Positions 8,090 to 17,800 of a stretch of DNA of 64,000 nucleotides are shown in pieces; position 1 is the stretch's first letter; every line of letters begins with the position of its first letter. Made by a program: the position numbers and the translations under genes. This DNA is from Antarcticibacterium arcticum (GTDB lineage Bacteria; Bacteroidota; Bacteroidia; Flavobacteriales; Flavobacteriaceae), in assembly GCF_007993795.1 (NCBI RefSeq), contig NZ_CP042476.1, positions 3,224,001-3,288,000 of the forward strand, in the 5' to 3' direction. The notes beneath the pieces are model-generated. The model had not been told where the DNA came from, searched no databases, and saw only the letters and a list, made by a program, of their open reading frames with translations.

Positions 8090-8629
8090 ATGAGACACGG
8101 AAAAAAAATAAATCACTTAGGTAGAAAGACAGCCCACCGTAAGTCCATGTTGGCAAATATGGCTTGTTCCCTAATTGAGCATAAACGCATCAATACTACA
8201 GTTGCAAAGGCAAAAGCCTTGAAATTGTTTGTAGAGCCTTTGGTAACAAAGTCTAAAGAAGATACTACTCATAACCGCCGCTTGGTTTTCTCTAAACTAA
8301 GAAGCAAAGATTCTGTTGCTGAATTGTTCAGGGATGTAGCTCCAAAAGTGGGAGATCGTCCGGGAGGATATACAAGGATCATCAAATTGGGTAACCGTCT
8401 TGGAGATAATGCAGATATGGCGCTTATAGAGCTTGTAGATTATAACGAAACTTATAACACTACTAAGCCAGAGAAGAAAAAGACCACTCGTAGAGCCGGT
8501 AAGAAAAAAGCTGCTGAAGATACTGCTGAAACTGCTGAACCAAAAGCAGCAAAGAAAGCAGCTCCTAAAGCGGAGGCTAAAACAGAGGATAAGAAATCTG
8601 AAAACAACGAAGACAAAAAAGAAGACTAA
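8090..8629 (+). CDS. rplQ: 50S ribosomal protein bL17 with long charged tail
   Basis: Residues 1 to about 120 are a normal bL17 (MRHGKKINHLGRKTAHRKSM, later GDRPGGYTRIIKLGNRLGDNADMA split across 88-110). bL17 lies near the peptide exit tunnel. About 59 further residues (121-179) are low-complexity Lys/Ala/Glu/Asp, giving 179 residues against roughly 116-130 in E. coli-type proteins. The tail is in frame and ends at a clear terminator. It is the last gene of the ribosomal block. Confidence 0.96.
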   Translation: MRHGKKINHLGRKTAHRKSMLANMACSLIEHKRINTTVAKAKALKLFVEPLVTKSKEDTTHNRRLVFSKLRSKDSVAELFRDVAPKVGDRPGGYTRIIKLGNRLGDNADMALIELVDYNETYNTTKPEKKKTTRRAGKKKAAEDTAETAEPKAAKKAAPKAEAKTEDKKSENNEDKKED

Positions 8630-8656
8630 TAATGAAGCTTTTTTGATCGATAATTT

Positions 8657-8693
8657 AAAAAGGATAGGCCGTTAAGGTTTATCCTTTTTTTTT
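8657..8693 (+). terminator. intrinsic terminator after rplQ
   Basis: AAAAAGGATA and TATCCTTTTT pair around a 13-base loop and run into nine T residues. It closes the ribosomal protein supercluster. Confidence 0.85.
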
Positions 8694-8755
8694 AGGTCTA
8701 AAATTCGTATTTGTTTTAAAGATGGTTAGAAAGGAATTATTCCGCATCAATTAAT

Positions 8756-8763
8756 TAATTTTG
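8756..8763 (+). promoter_or_regulatory. -7 promoter element for carA
   Basis: TAATTTTG matches the Bacteroidota -7 consensus TAnnTTTG exactly and lies 55 bases ahead of the carA start, after the rplQ terminator. No convincing -33 TTG was found at the right spacing. Confidence 0.5.
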
Positions 8764-8818
8764 CACAATCACCCGTAATTGGATTAAAGAAGTCAATTAC
8801 ATTTATTTATAAATACAC

Positions 8819-9931
8819 ATGAAATACCAGTTAAGAAAAAAGGCAATTATACTTCTTGAAGACGGTACCATATTCCATGGGAAATCTGTAGGGAATAAAG
8901 ATGGAACTGCAGTAGGAGAAGTTTGTTTTAATACAGGTATGACCGGTTACCAGGAGATCTTTACAGATCCTTCGTATTATGGTCAACTTATGGTGACCAC
9001 CAATGCGCACATTGGTAATTATGGGGTCAATGATGATGAGAATGAATCAAATAAAGCAAAGATATCAGGCCTAATTTGTAAAAACTTTAGTTATAATTAT
9101 TCGAGACCTGCAGCTAATGGTTCTTTGGAAAACTTTTTAATTGACAGTGATCTATTTGCCATTTCTGATGTAGATACCCGTGCCCTGGTAACATATATTA
9201 GGGAGAATGGGGCTATGAATGCTATAATTTCTACCCGGGTCGATGATATCGATGCTCTTAAGGCTGAGCTTGCTGAAGTACCGGATATGAACGGCCTTGA
9301 GCTCGCATCAAAAGTCTCGACCAAAGAAGCTTACTATTATGGTGAGGAGAATGCCACCTATCGTGTGGCTGCACTGGATGTTGGTATAAAAAAGAATATT
9401 TTACGCCATTTGGCGAAAAGGGATGTGTTTATAAAAGTGTTCCCTTACAATGCAACTTATGAAGATATGAGTTCCTGGAAACCAGACGGATATTTTCTTT
9501 CTAATGGACCCGGAGATCCCAAGCCTTTGAAAGACGCTATTGAGCTTACAAAAAGGATTATAGAGAAGAATCATCCTTTATTTGGAATATGCCTGGGCCA
9601 CCAGGTAATAGCCCTGGCAAATGGTATTTCTACTTATAAGATGCATCACGGCCACCGTGGTATAAATCATCCGGTTTTAAACCTTAAAACCGGAAAAGGA
9701 GAGATAACTTCTCAAAATCACGGTTTTTCTGTAGACAGGAAAGAAACAGAAGCACATCCCGATGTGGAGATCACTCATATTTGTATTAATGATGATACTA
9801 TTGGCGGTTTACAAATGAAAAGTAAAAACTGTTTTTCAGTACAATATCATCCCGAGGCAAGCCCCGGACCCAACGATGCTACCTATCTTTTTGATGAGTT
9901 CATAGAGAGGATTAAAATTGGTAAATTTTAA
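8819..9931 (+). CDS. carA: carbamoyl-phosphate synthase small (glutaminase) subunit
   Basis: The protein has 370 residues. The N-terminal CarA domain (about 8-140) has VGEVCFNTGMTGYQEIFTDP. A class I glutamine amidotransferase domain covers about 180-365. The nucleophile is Cys258 in FGICLGHQ, and the His/Glu pair lies in VQYHPEASPGP. It releases ammonia from glutamine for the large subunit CarB, feeding pyrimidine and arginine synthesis. carB is not adjacent. The position between rplQ and eno is typical of flavobacteria. Confidence 0.97.
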   Translation: MKYQLRKKAIILLEDGTIFHGKSVGNKDGTAVGEVCFNTGMTGYQEIFTDPSYYGQLMVTTNAHIGNYGVNDDENESNKAKISGLICKNFSYNYSRPAANGSLENFLIDSDLFAISDVDTRALVTYIRENGAMNAIISTRVDDIDALKAELAEVPDMNGLELASKVSTKEAYYYGEENATYRVAALDVGIKKNILRHLAKRDVFIKVFPYNATYEDMSSWKPDGYFLSNGPGDPKPLKDAIELTKRIIEKNHPLFGICLGHQVIALANGISTYKMHHGHRGINHPVLNLKTGKGEITSQNHGFSVDRKETEAHPDVEITHICINDDTIGGLQMKSKNCFSVQYHPEASPGPNDATYLFDEFIERIKIGKF

Positions 9932-9993
9932 TTTCTCTAAATTAATACCGAAAATTCGACCTTAACAATCATAATTCCTAACCTAATCATTCC

Positions 9994-11211
9994 ATGATTC
10001 AAAAATTGCTAGTTACTTTCTGTTTGTTAGTTTTTTCTACCGTGCATTCTCAAATAAAATATGAACAAGGTTATATTATTGATCATAACGGAAATAAAAG
10101 CGACGTGCTTATTCAAAATGCAGAGTGGAAGGCAAATCCCTCCTTTGTAAATTATAAAACCAATCTTAACGCTGATGTTAGAAAAGGCACTGTCAATGAA
10201 ATTAAAGAATTTAAGGTAGGCAATTTTCATTATGTGGGTGTCAAAGTAAATGTTGACCAATCAAGTCACATTACAAAAGATTTAAGTTTTGATAGAAATC
10301 CTGAGTTTAAGGAGGAAACACTTTTTTTAAGGAAGTTGGTGGAGGGGCCTGCTAATCTTTTTGTAATAGATGGGAGTAATATCAGGTATTTTTATAGTAC
10401 ACGAGAAAAACCAATTGAGCAGCTTATATCTAAAAGGTATAATGTAAATGGAAGAATTGCACGCAATAATCAATTTCGTCAACAATTATTATCCGGTTTA
10501 CAATGTGAGGGCATGAATTTATCTGATGTGCAACATCTCGATTATCGTAGAGAGTCACTTATCAATTATTTTGTACAATACAATACGTGTGTGGACAACT
10601 CCTATGTTTTTGAAAGCATAAAAAGAGAGGGGGAGTTCAATTTTTATTTCAAAGGTGGGGTGCAATTTGCAAATCTCACAGTGGAAAGAGGCCTCAATGC
10701 AAAAGGAGTTGAAATGAGTGGTTTGGGATATAGAGCAAGTGTTGAACTTGAGTATGTATTCCCCTTTAACCGGAATAAATGGGCAGCTTATTTTGAACCA
10801 GCCTACAGAACATTTTCAGGGGAAAAGAAATTAACAGAGGTATTTAATGCAGATCTTTCAGCACAATACTCTTCGGTAGAACTTGGCCTGGGAGTAAGAC
10901 ATTATTTTTTCCTAAATGAAGATTCGAAACTCTTTTTAAACCTTGCATACGTTTACGATGTACCTGTGGGGTCTGAAGTTTTATTTGCTAATACCAATCG
11001 CAATATGGATCCGGTTCTTACAGATTTTAATTCATCACCAAGTATTAACGTAGGTGTAGGGCTTAATTTTAAAAATAAATATCTTGTTGAAGCAAGATAT
11101 GGTATCAACCAGGAATTTAATGGTTTTTTAGAAGTTCCGGAAAATTACTACCTGGATTGGAGGACTAAATATTCTGCCGTAACCCTTATGGTTGGATACA
11201 GGTTTTTCTAA
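9994..11211 (+). CDS. secreted outer-membrane beta-barrel protein, unknown function
   Basis: The protein has 405 residues and a signal peptide of about 19 residues (LLVTFCLLVFSTVHSQ). The first 190 residues are soluble-looking and contain a lone Cys pair near 171 and 196. From about residue 208 alternating hydrophobic strands appear (FNFYFKGGVQF, ASVELEYVFPF, SSVELGLGVRHYFF), ending in VTLMVGYRFF. A terminal aromatic residue is typical of outer-membrane barrels. It lies between carA and eno as part of a two-gene insert. No family was recognised with certainty. Confidence 0.6.
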   Translation: MIQKLLVTFCLLVFSTVHSQIKYEQGYIIDHNGNKSDVLIQNAEWKANPSFVNYKTNLNADVRKGTVNEIKEFKVGNFHYVGVKVNVDQSSHITKDLSFDRNPEFKEETLFLRKLVEGPANLFVIDGSNIRYFYSTREKPIEQLISKRYNVNGRIARNNQFRQQLLSGLQCEGMNLSDVQHLDYRRESLINYFVQYNTCVDNSYVFESIKREGEFNFYFKGGVQFANLTVERGLNAKGVEMSGLGYRASVELEYVFPFNRNKWAAYFEPAYRTFSGEKKLTEVFNADLSAQYSSVELGLGVRHYFFLNEDSKLFLNLAYVYDVPVGSEVLFANTNRNMDPVLTDFNSSPSINVGVGLNFKNKYLVEARYGINQEFNGFLEVPENYYLDWRTKYSAVTLMVGYRFF

Positions 11212-11279
11212 ACTTTAAAATTCTTCTTTAGGTGGTAGTCTCATTCATTTCCTACCCTTATTGTTAATGAAAACTTACA

Positions 11280-11819
11280 ATGAAATTTTCCCCCCTATTA
11301 TTTTTATGTCTTGTAGTGTTCAATTTAAATGCTCAAACAAACCCAGAGGTTGCAAATGACCTTATATCAATTAATTTTCTTACTCCCGGTATTGAATATG
11401 AAACCGGTATAACCGATAATACAACCCTTGATTTTAGATTTGGGCTTGGTTTTGCGATGGTGGGAGGAGAGCTAAGAAATGGAACTGAATTCGGGATTTT
11501 TCCAAATTTTAGCGCGCAGTACCGCCGCTACTATAATTTGGCAAAACGTATTGATAAGGGAAAAAATATAACCCGCAATAGTGGTAACTATCTTGCCTTA
11601 CATTCTTCAATTTATGGGGGACAGCCCATTTTTGGAGATCTGGAATTTGAATCGGATTATTCCGTAGAAATTGGCCCAGTATGGGGTTTGCAACGCATTT
11701 ATGGTAAAGGCTTTAAACTCGATTTAAATCTGGGGGCAGGGTTTGGTTTCAATGAAATTGGAGATACCTATATTACTCCTTTGTTAGGGTTCCGCCTGGG
11801 TTGGGTTATTTTGGATTAA
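11280..11819 (+). CDS. small secreted beta-strand protein, unknown function
   Basis: The protein has 179 residues with a signal peptide MKFSPLLFLCLVVFNLNAQ. The mature part is rich in amphipathic strands (FLTPGIEYETGITDNTTLDF, GFRLGWVIL at the end) and resembles small outer-membrane barrel proteins of the DUF3575 type, though that family call is tentative. It follows the previous secreted protein by 68 bases on the same strand, so the two may be co-expressed. Confidence 0.55.
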   Translation: MKFSPLLFLCLVVFNLNAQTNPEVANDLISINFLTPGIEYETGITDNTTLDFRFGLGFAMVGGELRNGTEFGIFPNFSAQYRRYYNLAKRIDKGKNITRNSGNYLALHSSIYGGQPIFGDLEFESDYSVEIGPVWGLQRIYGKGFKLDLNLGAGFGFNEIGDTYITPLLGFRLGWVILD

Positions 11820-11997
11820 TAATTCTTCCCATCTAAAAGTTTTAATAAAAATGTAACTGAAAACAGGGATCTTCAGGCTTTGGGAGCCGAAATCGTTATC
11901 GTAAATAATAGGACGAAAACCTGCATTTTTCTCGTAATTTCCTTCCTGTATTCGTATCTTGGTAACCTTTATATCAAAAAACATTAAATTATAAATT

Positions 11998-13284
11998 ATG
12001 AGCATAATTATAAATATTCATGCCCGTCAAATCTTCGATTCCAGAGGAAATCCCACCGTTGAAGTAGATGTTACTACAGAGAATGGTGTATTGGGAAGGG
12101 CAGCAGTACCTTCAGGTGCTTCAACAGGAGAACATGAGGCCGTAGAACTTCGGGATGGAGGAAAGGACTATATGGGGAAAGGAGTTTCAAAAGCAGTTGA
12201 AAATGTAAATACAACCCTTGTTGAAGCTCTGTTGGGATATTCAGTGTTCGAGCAAAATCTTATTGACCAGGCCATGATAGAATTGGATGGTACTCCTAAT
12301 AAGGCAAAACTAGGAGCTAATGCTATTTTGGGTGTTTCTATGGCCGTTGCCAAAGCTGCAGCCAATGAATTGAATATGCCATTATACAGGTATCTGGGAG
12401 GGGTAAGTGCCAATACCTTGCCTTTGCCTATGATGAATATAATTAACGGAGGTTCCCACAGTGATGCTCCTATTGCTTTTCAGGAATTTATGATCATGCC
12501 GGTAAAAGCAAAGAATTTCACTGAAGCCCTTAAAATGGGTACTGAGATCTTCCATAATCTTAAAAAAGTTCTTCACGACCGTGGCTTAAGTACGGCGGTG
12601 GGTGATGAAGGTGGATTTGCGCCTACCTTAGATGGGACCGAAGATGCTCTGGACACGATCTTGCTTGCAATTAAAAAAGCCGGTTACAAAGGAGGAAAGG
12701 ATGTTATGATCGCACTTGATTGTGCAGCTGCCGAATTTTATGTGAAAGGCAAGTATGATTATTCCAAATTTGAAGGGAAGGCAGGTAAAGTAAGAAGTAG
12801 TGAAGAACAGGCAGATTATCTCGCAGAACTGGCTTCCAAATATCCTATTATCTCCATAGAAGACGGGATGGACGAAAATGACTGGAAAGGTTGGAAATAT
12901 TTAACTGAAAAAATTGGCGACAAAGTACAGTTGGTAGGAGATGATCTTTTCGTGACCAATGTAGAGCGATTAGGCCGCGGTATTAAAGAAGGAATTGGAA
13001 ATTCAATATTGATCAAGCTTAACCAGATTGGAACAATTACTGAAACTATCGCTGCGGTAAATATGGCTAAAAATGCCGGTTATACTTCCGTCATGTCTCA
13101 CCGTTCGGGGGAAACAGAAGACAGTATTATTGCAGATCTTGCAGTTGCTTTAAACACCGGTCAAATCAAAACTGGTTCGGCCTCACGTAGCGACAGGATG
13201 GCAAAATATAACCAACTATTAAGAATAGAAGAAGAGCTTGGAAGTGCCGCTTATTTTCCTCAGGAAAAGGCTTTTAAGATCTAA
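11998..13284 (+). CDS. eno: enolase
   Basis: The protein has 428 residues. It catalyses the interconversion of 2-phosphoglycerate and phosphoenolpyruvate. Signatures are RGNPTVEVDV and SGASTGEHEA near the N-terminus, the general acid Glu in VGDEGGFAP, metal ligands in IALDCAAAEF and SIEDGMDENDW, the catalytic Lys in ILIKLNQIGT, and SHRSGETED. A strong terminator follows. Confidence 0.98.
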   Translation: MSIIINIHARQIFDSRGNPTVEVDVTTENGVLGRAAVPSGASTGEHEAVELRDGGKDYMGKGVSKAVENVNTTLVEALLGYSVFEQNLIDQAMIELDGTPNKAKLGANAILGVSMAVAKAAANELNMPLYRYLGGVSANTLPLPMMNIINGGSHSDAPIAFQEFMIMPVKAKNFTEALKMGTEIFHNLKKVLHDRGLSTAVGDEGGFAPTLDGTEDALDTILLAIKKAGYKGGKDVMIALDCAAAEFYVKGKYDYSKFEGKAGKVRSSEEQADYLAELASKYPIISIEDGMDENDWKGWKYLTEKIGDKVQLVGDDLFVTNVERLGRGIKEGIGNSILIKLNQIGTITETIAAVNMAKNAGYTSVMSHRSGETEDSIIADLAVALNTGQIKTGSASRSDRMAKYNQLLRIEEELGSAAYFPQEKAFKI

Positions 13285-13306
13285 TAAATATCTTATTTAA
13301 AACCTG

Positions 13307-13341
13307 AAGATCCCTGCCGGTAACCGGCAGGGATCTTTTAT
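13307..13341 (+). terminator. intrinsic terminator after eno
   Basis: A perfect 14-base stem, AAGATCCCTGCCGG with CCGGCAGGGATCTT, encloses a TAA loop and ends in a T-rich run. Confidence 0.92.
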
Positions 13342-13473
13342 TTAAAATAAATCATAAATCGTTTAATATAGCTGCTGAAACCTGAAATTACAGCCCTGTT
13401 TTAGCGTCTTTTTTCTTTATAATTTCGTATTTTAGCAATCACGAAAATAATTTGAAATTAAAGTAATACATAT

Positions 13474-14757
13474 ATGTCAAAAGTTGCTACGCTAGAATTA
13501 GAAGGGAAAAAATATGAATTCCCGGTGACCATTGGAACTGAAAATGAAGTTGCCATAAATATTAAAAATCTTAGGGGTGAAACAGGAGCAATTACTCTGG
13601 ACCCCGGTTATAAAAATACCGGAAGTTGTGAGAGTGCCATAACCTTTCTGGATGGAGAAAAAGGGATCTTAAGATACAGAGGTTATTCGATTGAAGAGCT
13701 CGCTGAAAAAGCCGATTTTCTTGAAGTGGTTTACCTGCTTATATTTGGAGAATTGCCAAATAAAGAACAACTTACCACATTCAGGCAGGATATAGTTGCG
13801 CAAAGTTTTGTGAATGAGGATATGAAAAAGGTGATAGACGGGTTTCCATCTACCGCTCATCCAATGGGGATGTTGTCTTCCTTGACCAGCGCCCTAATTG
13901 CTTTTAATCCAAAATCTGTAAACGTTAGTTCAGAAGAGGATATGTATAAGGCCATTGTTAAACTACTTGCTAAATTCCCTACTCTTGCTGCGTGGACCTT
14001 ACGAAAGAAGGAAACCCTTCCTTTGGAAAACCGGGATACCAATGTGGGGTATGTTGAAAGTCTTCTTAAAATGATGTTCCAGAAGCCGGGGGAAGAATAT
14101 AAATTTAACCCAACTGTGGTAGATGCACTTGATAAGCTCCTTATACTGCATGCAGATCACGAACAGAACTGTTCCACCTCAACAGTAAGGATCGTTGGAT
14201 CCTCTCATGCTGGTCTTTTTGCATCTATCTCTGCCGGTGTATCGGCATTATGGGGGCCACTTCACGGGGGAGCCAATCAGGCAGTAATTGAAATGTTGGA
14301 AGAGATCAAAGCAGATGGAGGAGATACGTCCAAGTTTATAGATAAAGCCAAAGATAAAGACGACCCTTTTAGATTGATGGGCTTTGGCCACAGGGTTTAT
14401 AAAAATTTTGATCCACGTGCCAGGATCATTAAAAAAGCAGCCGATGAGGTGCTCGATGCTCTTGGCGTAAATGATCCAATTCTGGATATTGCCAAATCAC
14501 TTGAAAAAGCAGCATTGGAAGATCCATATTTTGTAGAGCGTAAATTATATCCTAATGTAGATTTTTATTCAGGTATTATTTACCGTGCAATGGGAATTCC
14601 TACAGAAATGTTTACCGTAATGTTTGCAGTAGGTAGATTACCGGGATGGATTGCTCAATGGAGGGAAATGCGATTAGGTGGAGAACCTATTGGAAGACCA
14701 AGACAAGTTTATGTGGGAGAGCCTTTACGTAGTTTTAAAGAAGTAGATAATAGATAA
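13474..14757 (+). CDS. gltA: citrate synthase
   Basis: The protein has 427 residues, type II (NADH-sensitive hexamer-like) length. The N-terminal segment leads to GYKNTGSCESAITFLDGEKG. Catalytic residues lie in LHGGANQAV (His), GFGHRVYKNFDPRA (His) and NVDFYSG (Asp). It condenses oxaloacetate with acetyl-CoA at the entry of the TCA cycle. The gene has its own 5' gap of 189 bases that includes the eno terminator and near-consensus TAnnTTTG-like sites. Confidence 0.97.
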   Translation: MSKVATLELEGKKYEFPVTIGTENEVAINIKNLRGETGAITLDPGYKNTGSCESAITFLDGEKGILRYRGYSIEELAEKADFLEVVYLLIFGELPNKEQLTTFRQDIVAQSFVNEDMKKVIDGFPSTAHPMGMLSSLTSALIAFNPKSVNVSSEEDMYKAIVKLLAKFPTLAAWTLRKKETLPLENRDTNVGYVESLLKMMFQKPGEEYKFNPTVVDALDKLLILHADHEQNCSTSTVRIVGSSHAGLFASISAGVSALWGPLHGGANQAVIEMLEEIKADGGDTSKFIDKAKDKDDPFRLMGFGHRVYKNFDPRARIIKKAADEVLDALGVNDPILDIAKSLEKAALEDPYFVERKLYPNVDFYSGIIYRAMGIPTEMFTVMFAVGRLPGWIAQWREMRLGGEPIGRPRQVYVGEPLRSFKEVDNR

Positions 14758-14777
14758 AATATATCTTACCAGATACT

Positions 14778-14808
14778 AAAAGCCCCATTTCCCAATGGGG
14801 CTTTTTAT
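14778..14808. terminator. bidirectional terminator between gltA and the GT2 gene
   Basis: AAAAGCCCCATT pairs perfectly with AATGGGGCTTTT around a 4-base loop. T runs occur on both strands, so it can serve gltA (plus) and the convergent gene ending at 14861 (minus). Confidence 0.9.
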
Positions 14809-14860
14809 TTGCGGTGTAATAACCTCCCCTCTTGGTTATTTCTGCCTTTGTTTATTAAAG

Positions 14861-17800
14861 CTATTCCTCCAGTTTGGTGTGAAGAAGACTCCGGTTACTG
14901 GTGGAATAATTTAGACCTTTTCTTTTTGCGGTGACAATCAATTCGTAATTTTCGTAGTCCCTGGGAATAGTTACTTTAATTGTGTTCCCTGAACCAAGAT
15001 TTTTGAGCGCCAAGGGATTCCCGTATAGGTCATTTTTTACAAGACTCCAGTCAAAAGAAAAATCTTGGACATGTTTAGCGGCGGTGAGCCATTGACCACC
15101 TGCTCTTATCGCGGCACTATATTCCAGGGAAGAATTTGGTGTTAAAGGCACAGCCGGTTTTAGGATCCTTACCTCAGCCATTTTTTCCTCCGGACTTAAG
15201 CCGGTAAGTAATGTTTTAACTGCCCTCAATTCCTGCTTTCTGTTTCCATTAAAATCTACCAACCCGTCATAATTTAACCAGTTACTGTAGCGCTCATTTT
15301 GCCAATTGGAAAGAATGAAATTATCATTTTTAAATGAAGCTGCATTTTGAAGTAGCACCTTTGGTTCAATATCGCTTACAAAAACGTCAATACCTGCTTT
15401 AGCCGAATATCTCATAACCTCATATAATTGTTCCATATTATTCTCCACCATAATCAGTCCGTAGGAATCTACGGGAAAGCTATTATGCATCTGTTGAATT
15501 AGATCCATAGTTTCATTGTTAAGAGGCACTTCAATAACTATAGACCGGATAGGATCAATTTTCTTTATTTCAGTAATAAGGGAATTAAGCCAATTTAAGT
15601 ACGCGGTTCGCTGTGCAAATAATAGGGGCTTTACATATTGCTGCTCAAGATTAAATTTAAAAGAATAAGCTATTAGGTTTTTATCATCTTTAAATCTTTC
15701 GGTTTTATTAATTATCTGCTTTGCAAGTTTTTGTATTTTCTTATTATTACCGAGGTAATTCCGCGAGGCATCTATGTCAAACTCATAGATCAATTGTAAG
15801 CCCACATCCTCAGAAATGGAGCGAATATTATAATCATAAATATCACTGCCCTTAAATTGTATTGTATTTAAGCCGGATGCTTTAATTGTTTCCAGGTCAT
15901 TCTGAAGCTCTTCACGGGTGAGCACATAATAATTGTTTTTCCAATCTTTCCCTTTCTTATAATGAACCCCTTTTATGTCAAATTGTGAAATCGGATTGGT
16001 TGCAGGATTCTCCAAAGTCAGTTGTTTTAAGATATTACCGTTTCTTGGAGGGTTAGGATTAAATCTTGTACTTATTTCTTTCATGGACCCTGTGGTCCAA
16101 TCCAGGTACCTTTGATCATACCAGTCATTTTCAGGAATGTTTTTATCATAAGCACTGTTGAACATTACAATAGCGGCTATTTCATCAAATTCTCTGTTAA
16201 TAGAAGTCATAGCATCCAATAACCATTCCTCCTGGCGATCTTTAATTTTAAGAGAACCAAATTCGGCGAGCATAACCGGTTTCCGGGTAAACCAAAAAAA
16301 TTCATCGCTAAATGGTTTATATAGATCCTTAAAAGGATGGTATTGGCCATCACTGTTTAAAGCGTCGTAATTTAGAAGAGTAATTCCTATCCAGTCTACA
16401 TAATCATCTCCCGGATAATATCCCGCCATATTATGGGCTTTCCAGGGGTTCCAAACCATAATGATCTTATTGGCTCCTTCCGCTTTTATAAGTTCATGAA
16501 CATGTTTCCAGGCTGCAATAAATTCTTCAGGAGTATTACCTCCAACCGCAGACCAGGGATATTGCGGATTGTCAAATTCGTGGGCGTATCGCAGGAATAT
16601 GGGTTGATCATAAGATTTCAGGATTTGGATGAAATCCCTTATATAATTATCATAAGTTCCGTTAGCAATATGTTTAAACGACTTTCTTCCTTCCCGAAGT
16701 TCGGGTTCAGAATCTTGGGTGGCCAACTCTGCAGTCCATGGTTCCCAGGTGATTATTGGAATGGCATCTTTCTCAAAAATATCGGTCATAAGGTCATGGG
16801 GAAAGCTTTCTATGCTTTGCCTGTTCCAGGCCAGATAAAGGGAGACAATATTAAAATTAACATCTTGTTGATTCTCTATAAAAGTGATTTCCTGAATATC
16901 AGACAGTCCTGTTTCCTGATAAGGATGAAAGATACCCAGGTATTTCCCACTTAATGGTGTATGTTGAGGAACACTTACGTTTTCCCATCGTGCAAGATCA
17001 TTCATATTTTTAAAGTTCATTGAAAAGATCAACAGCACCAGAAGTAAGGGAAGTGCAATTGCCCTGGTTACCATAAAAGTTGAATTGGCTCCTTTATAAA
17101 AAGCATGCTTAAAACTCCAAAGGGAAGAGATCTTTGAAAATGCCAGATTGCTTCTAAGGATTCTGTTTTGATTAGTAACTTTATTTGCCAGATATATTCC
17201 AAACGCCATTATAAGAGCATTGAAAAAAGCAAAACCTGCCATCACAATGGAGAAAGGGGTAAGATCCTTCTGTAAGCCGTAGATTATTGCTGTAATAGAA
17301 ATAATTCCAATTATGGCATTGGGAATAATTATTTTATAATTGGTGTTCCATTCATTCTCTTTGGGAGTTGGTAAATAGGGGACATTTTTGTTTATGAGGG
17401 TATAGGCTAATCCCACTATATAGATCCACCAGGTATTAATATGTAACAGGCCGCCAATAATATGAAATCCCCGTTCTTTTTTTTCTATTACCCATTTTTG
17501 AATAAAGGTGCGTATCAAAACCGAACTTGCAGCAACCGGAATTAAGACAAATGCAAAGTCTATTATATTTCCTTTCCATGGCGTTGTTGCGAAAAAAAGA
17601 GAAAGGGCGGGGATCAAAAAATTAATCAAACTTATTACTCCGCCAAGGTAATGCAATGGCAGGATGCCAAAATGGATCTTTTGCCTCCCGGTGAGTTTCG
17701 AAAATATCTTCGGATAAACCTTTACCAGAAGATCAAAGGTTCCCCGGGACCATTTTAACTGTTGTTTGAAAAAATTGGTAAGGTTGGAAGGAGCAAGGCC

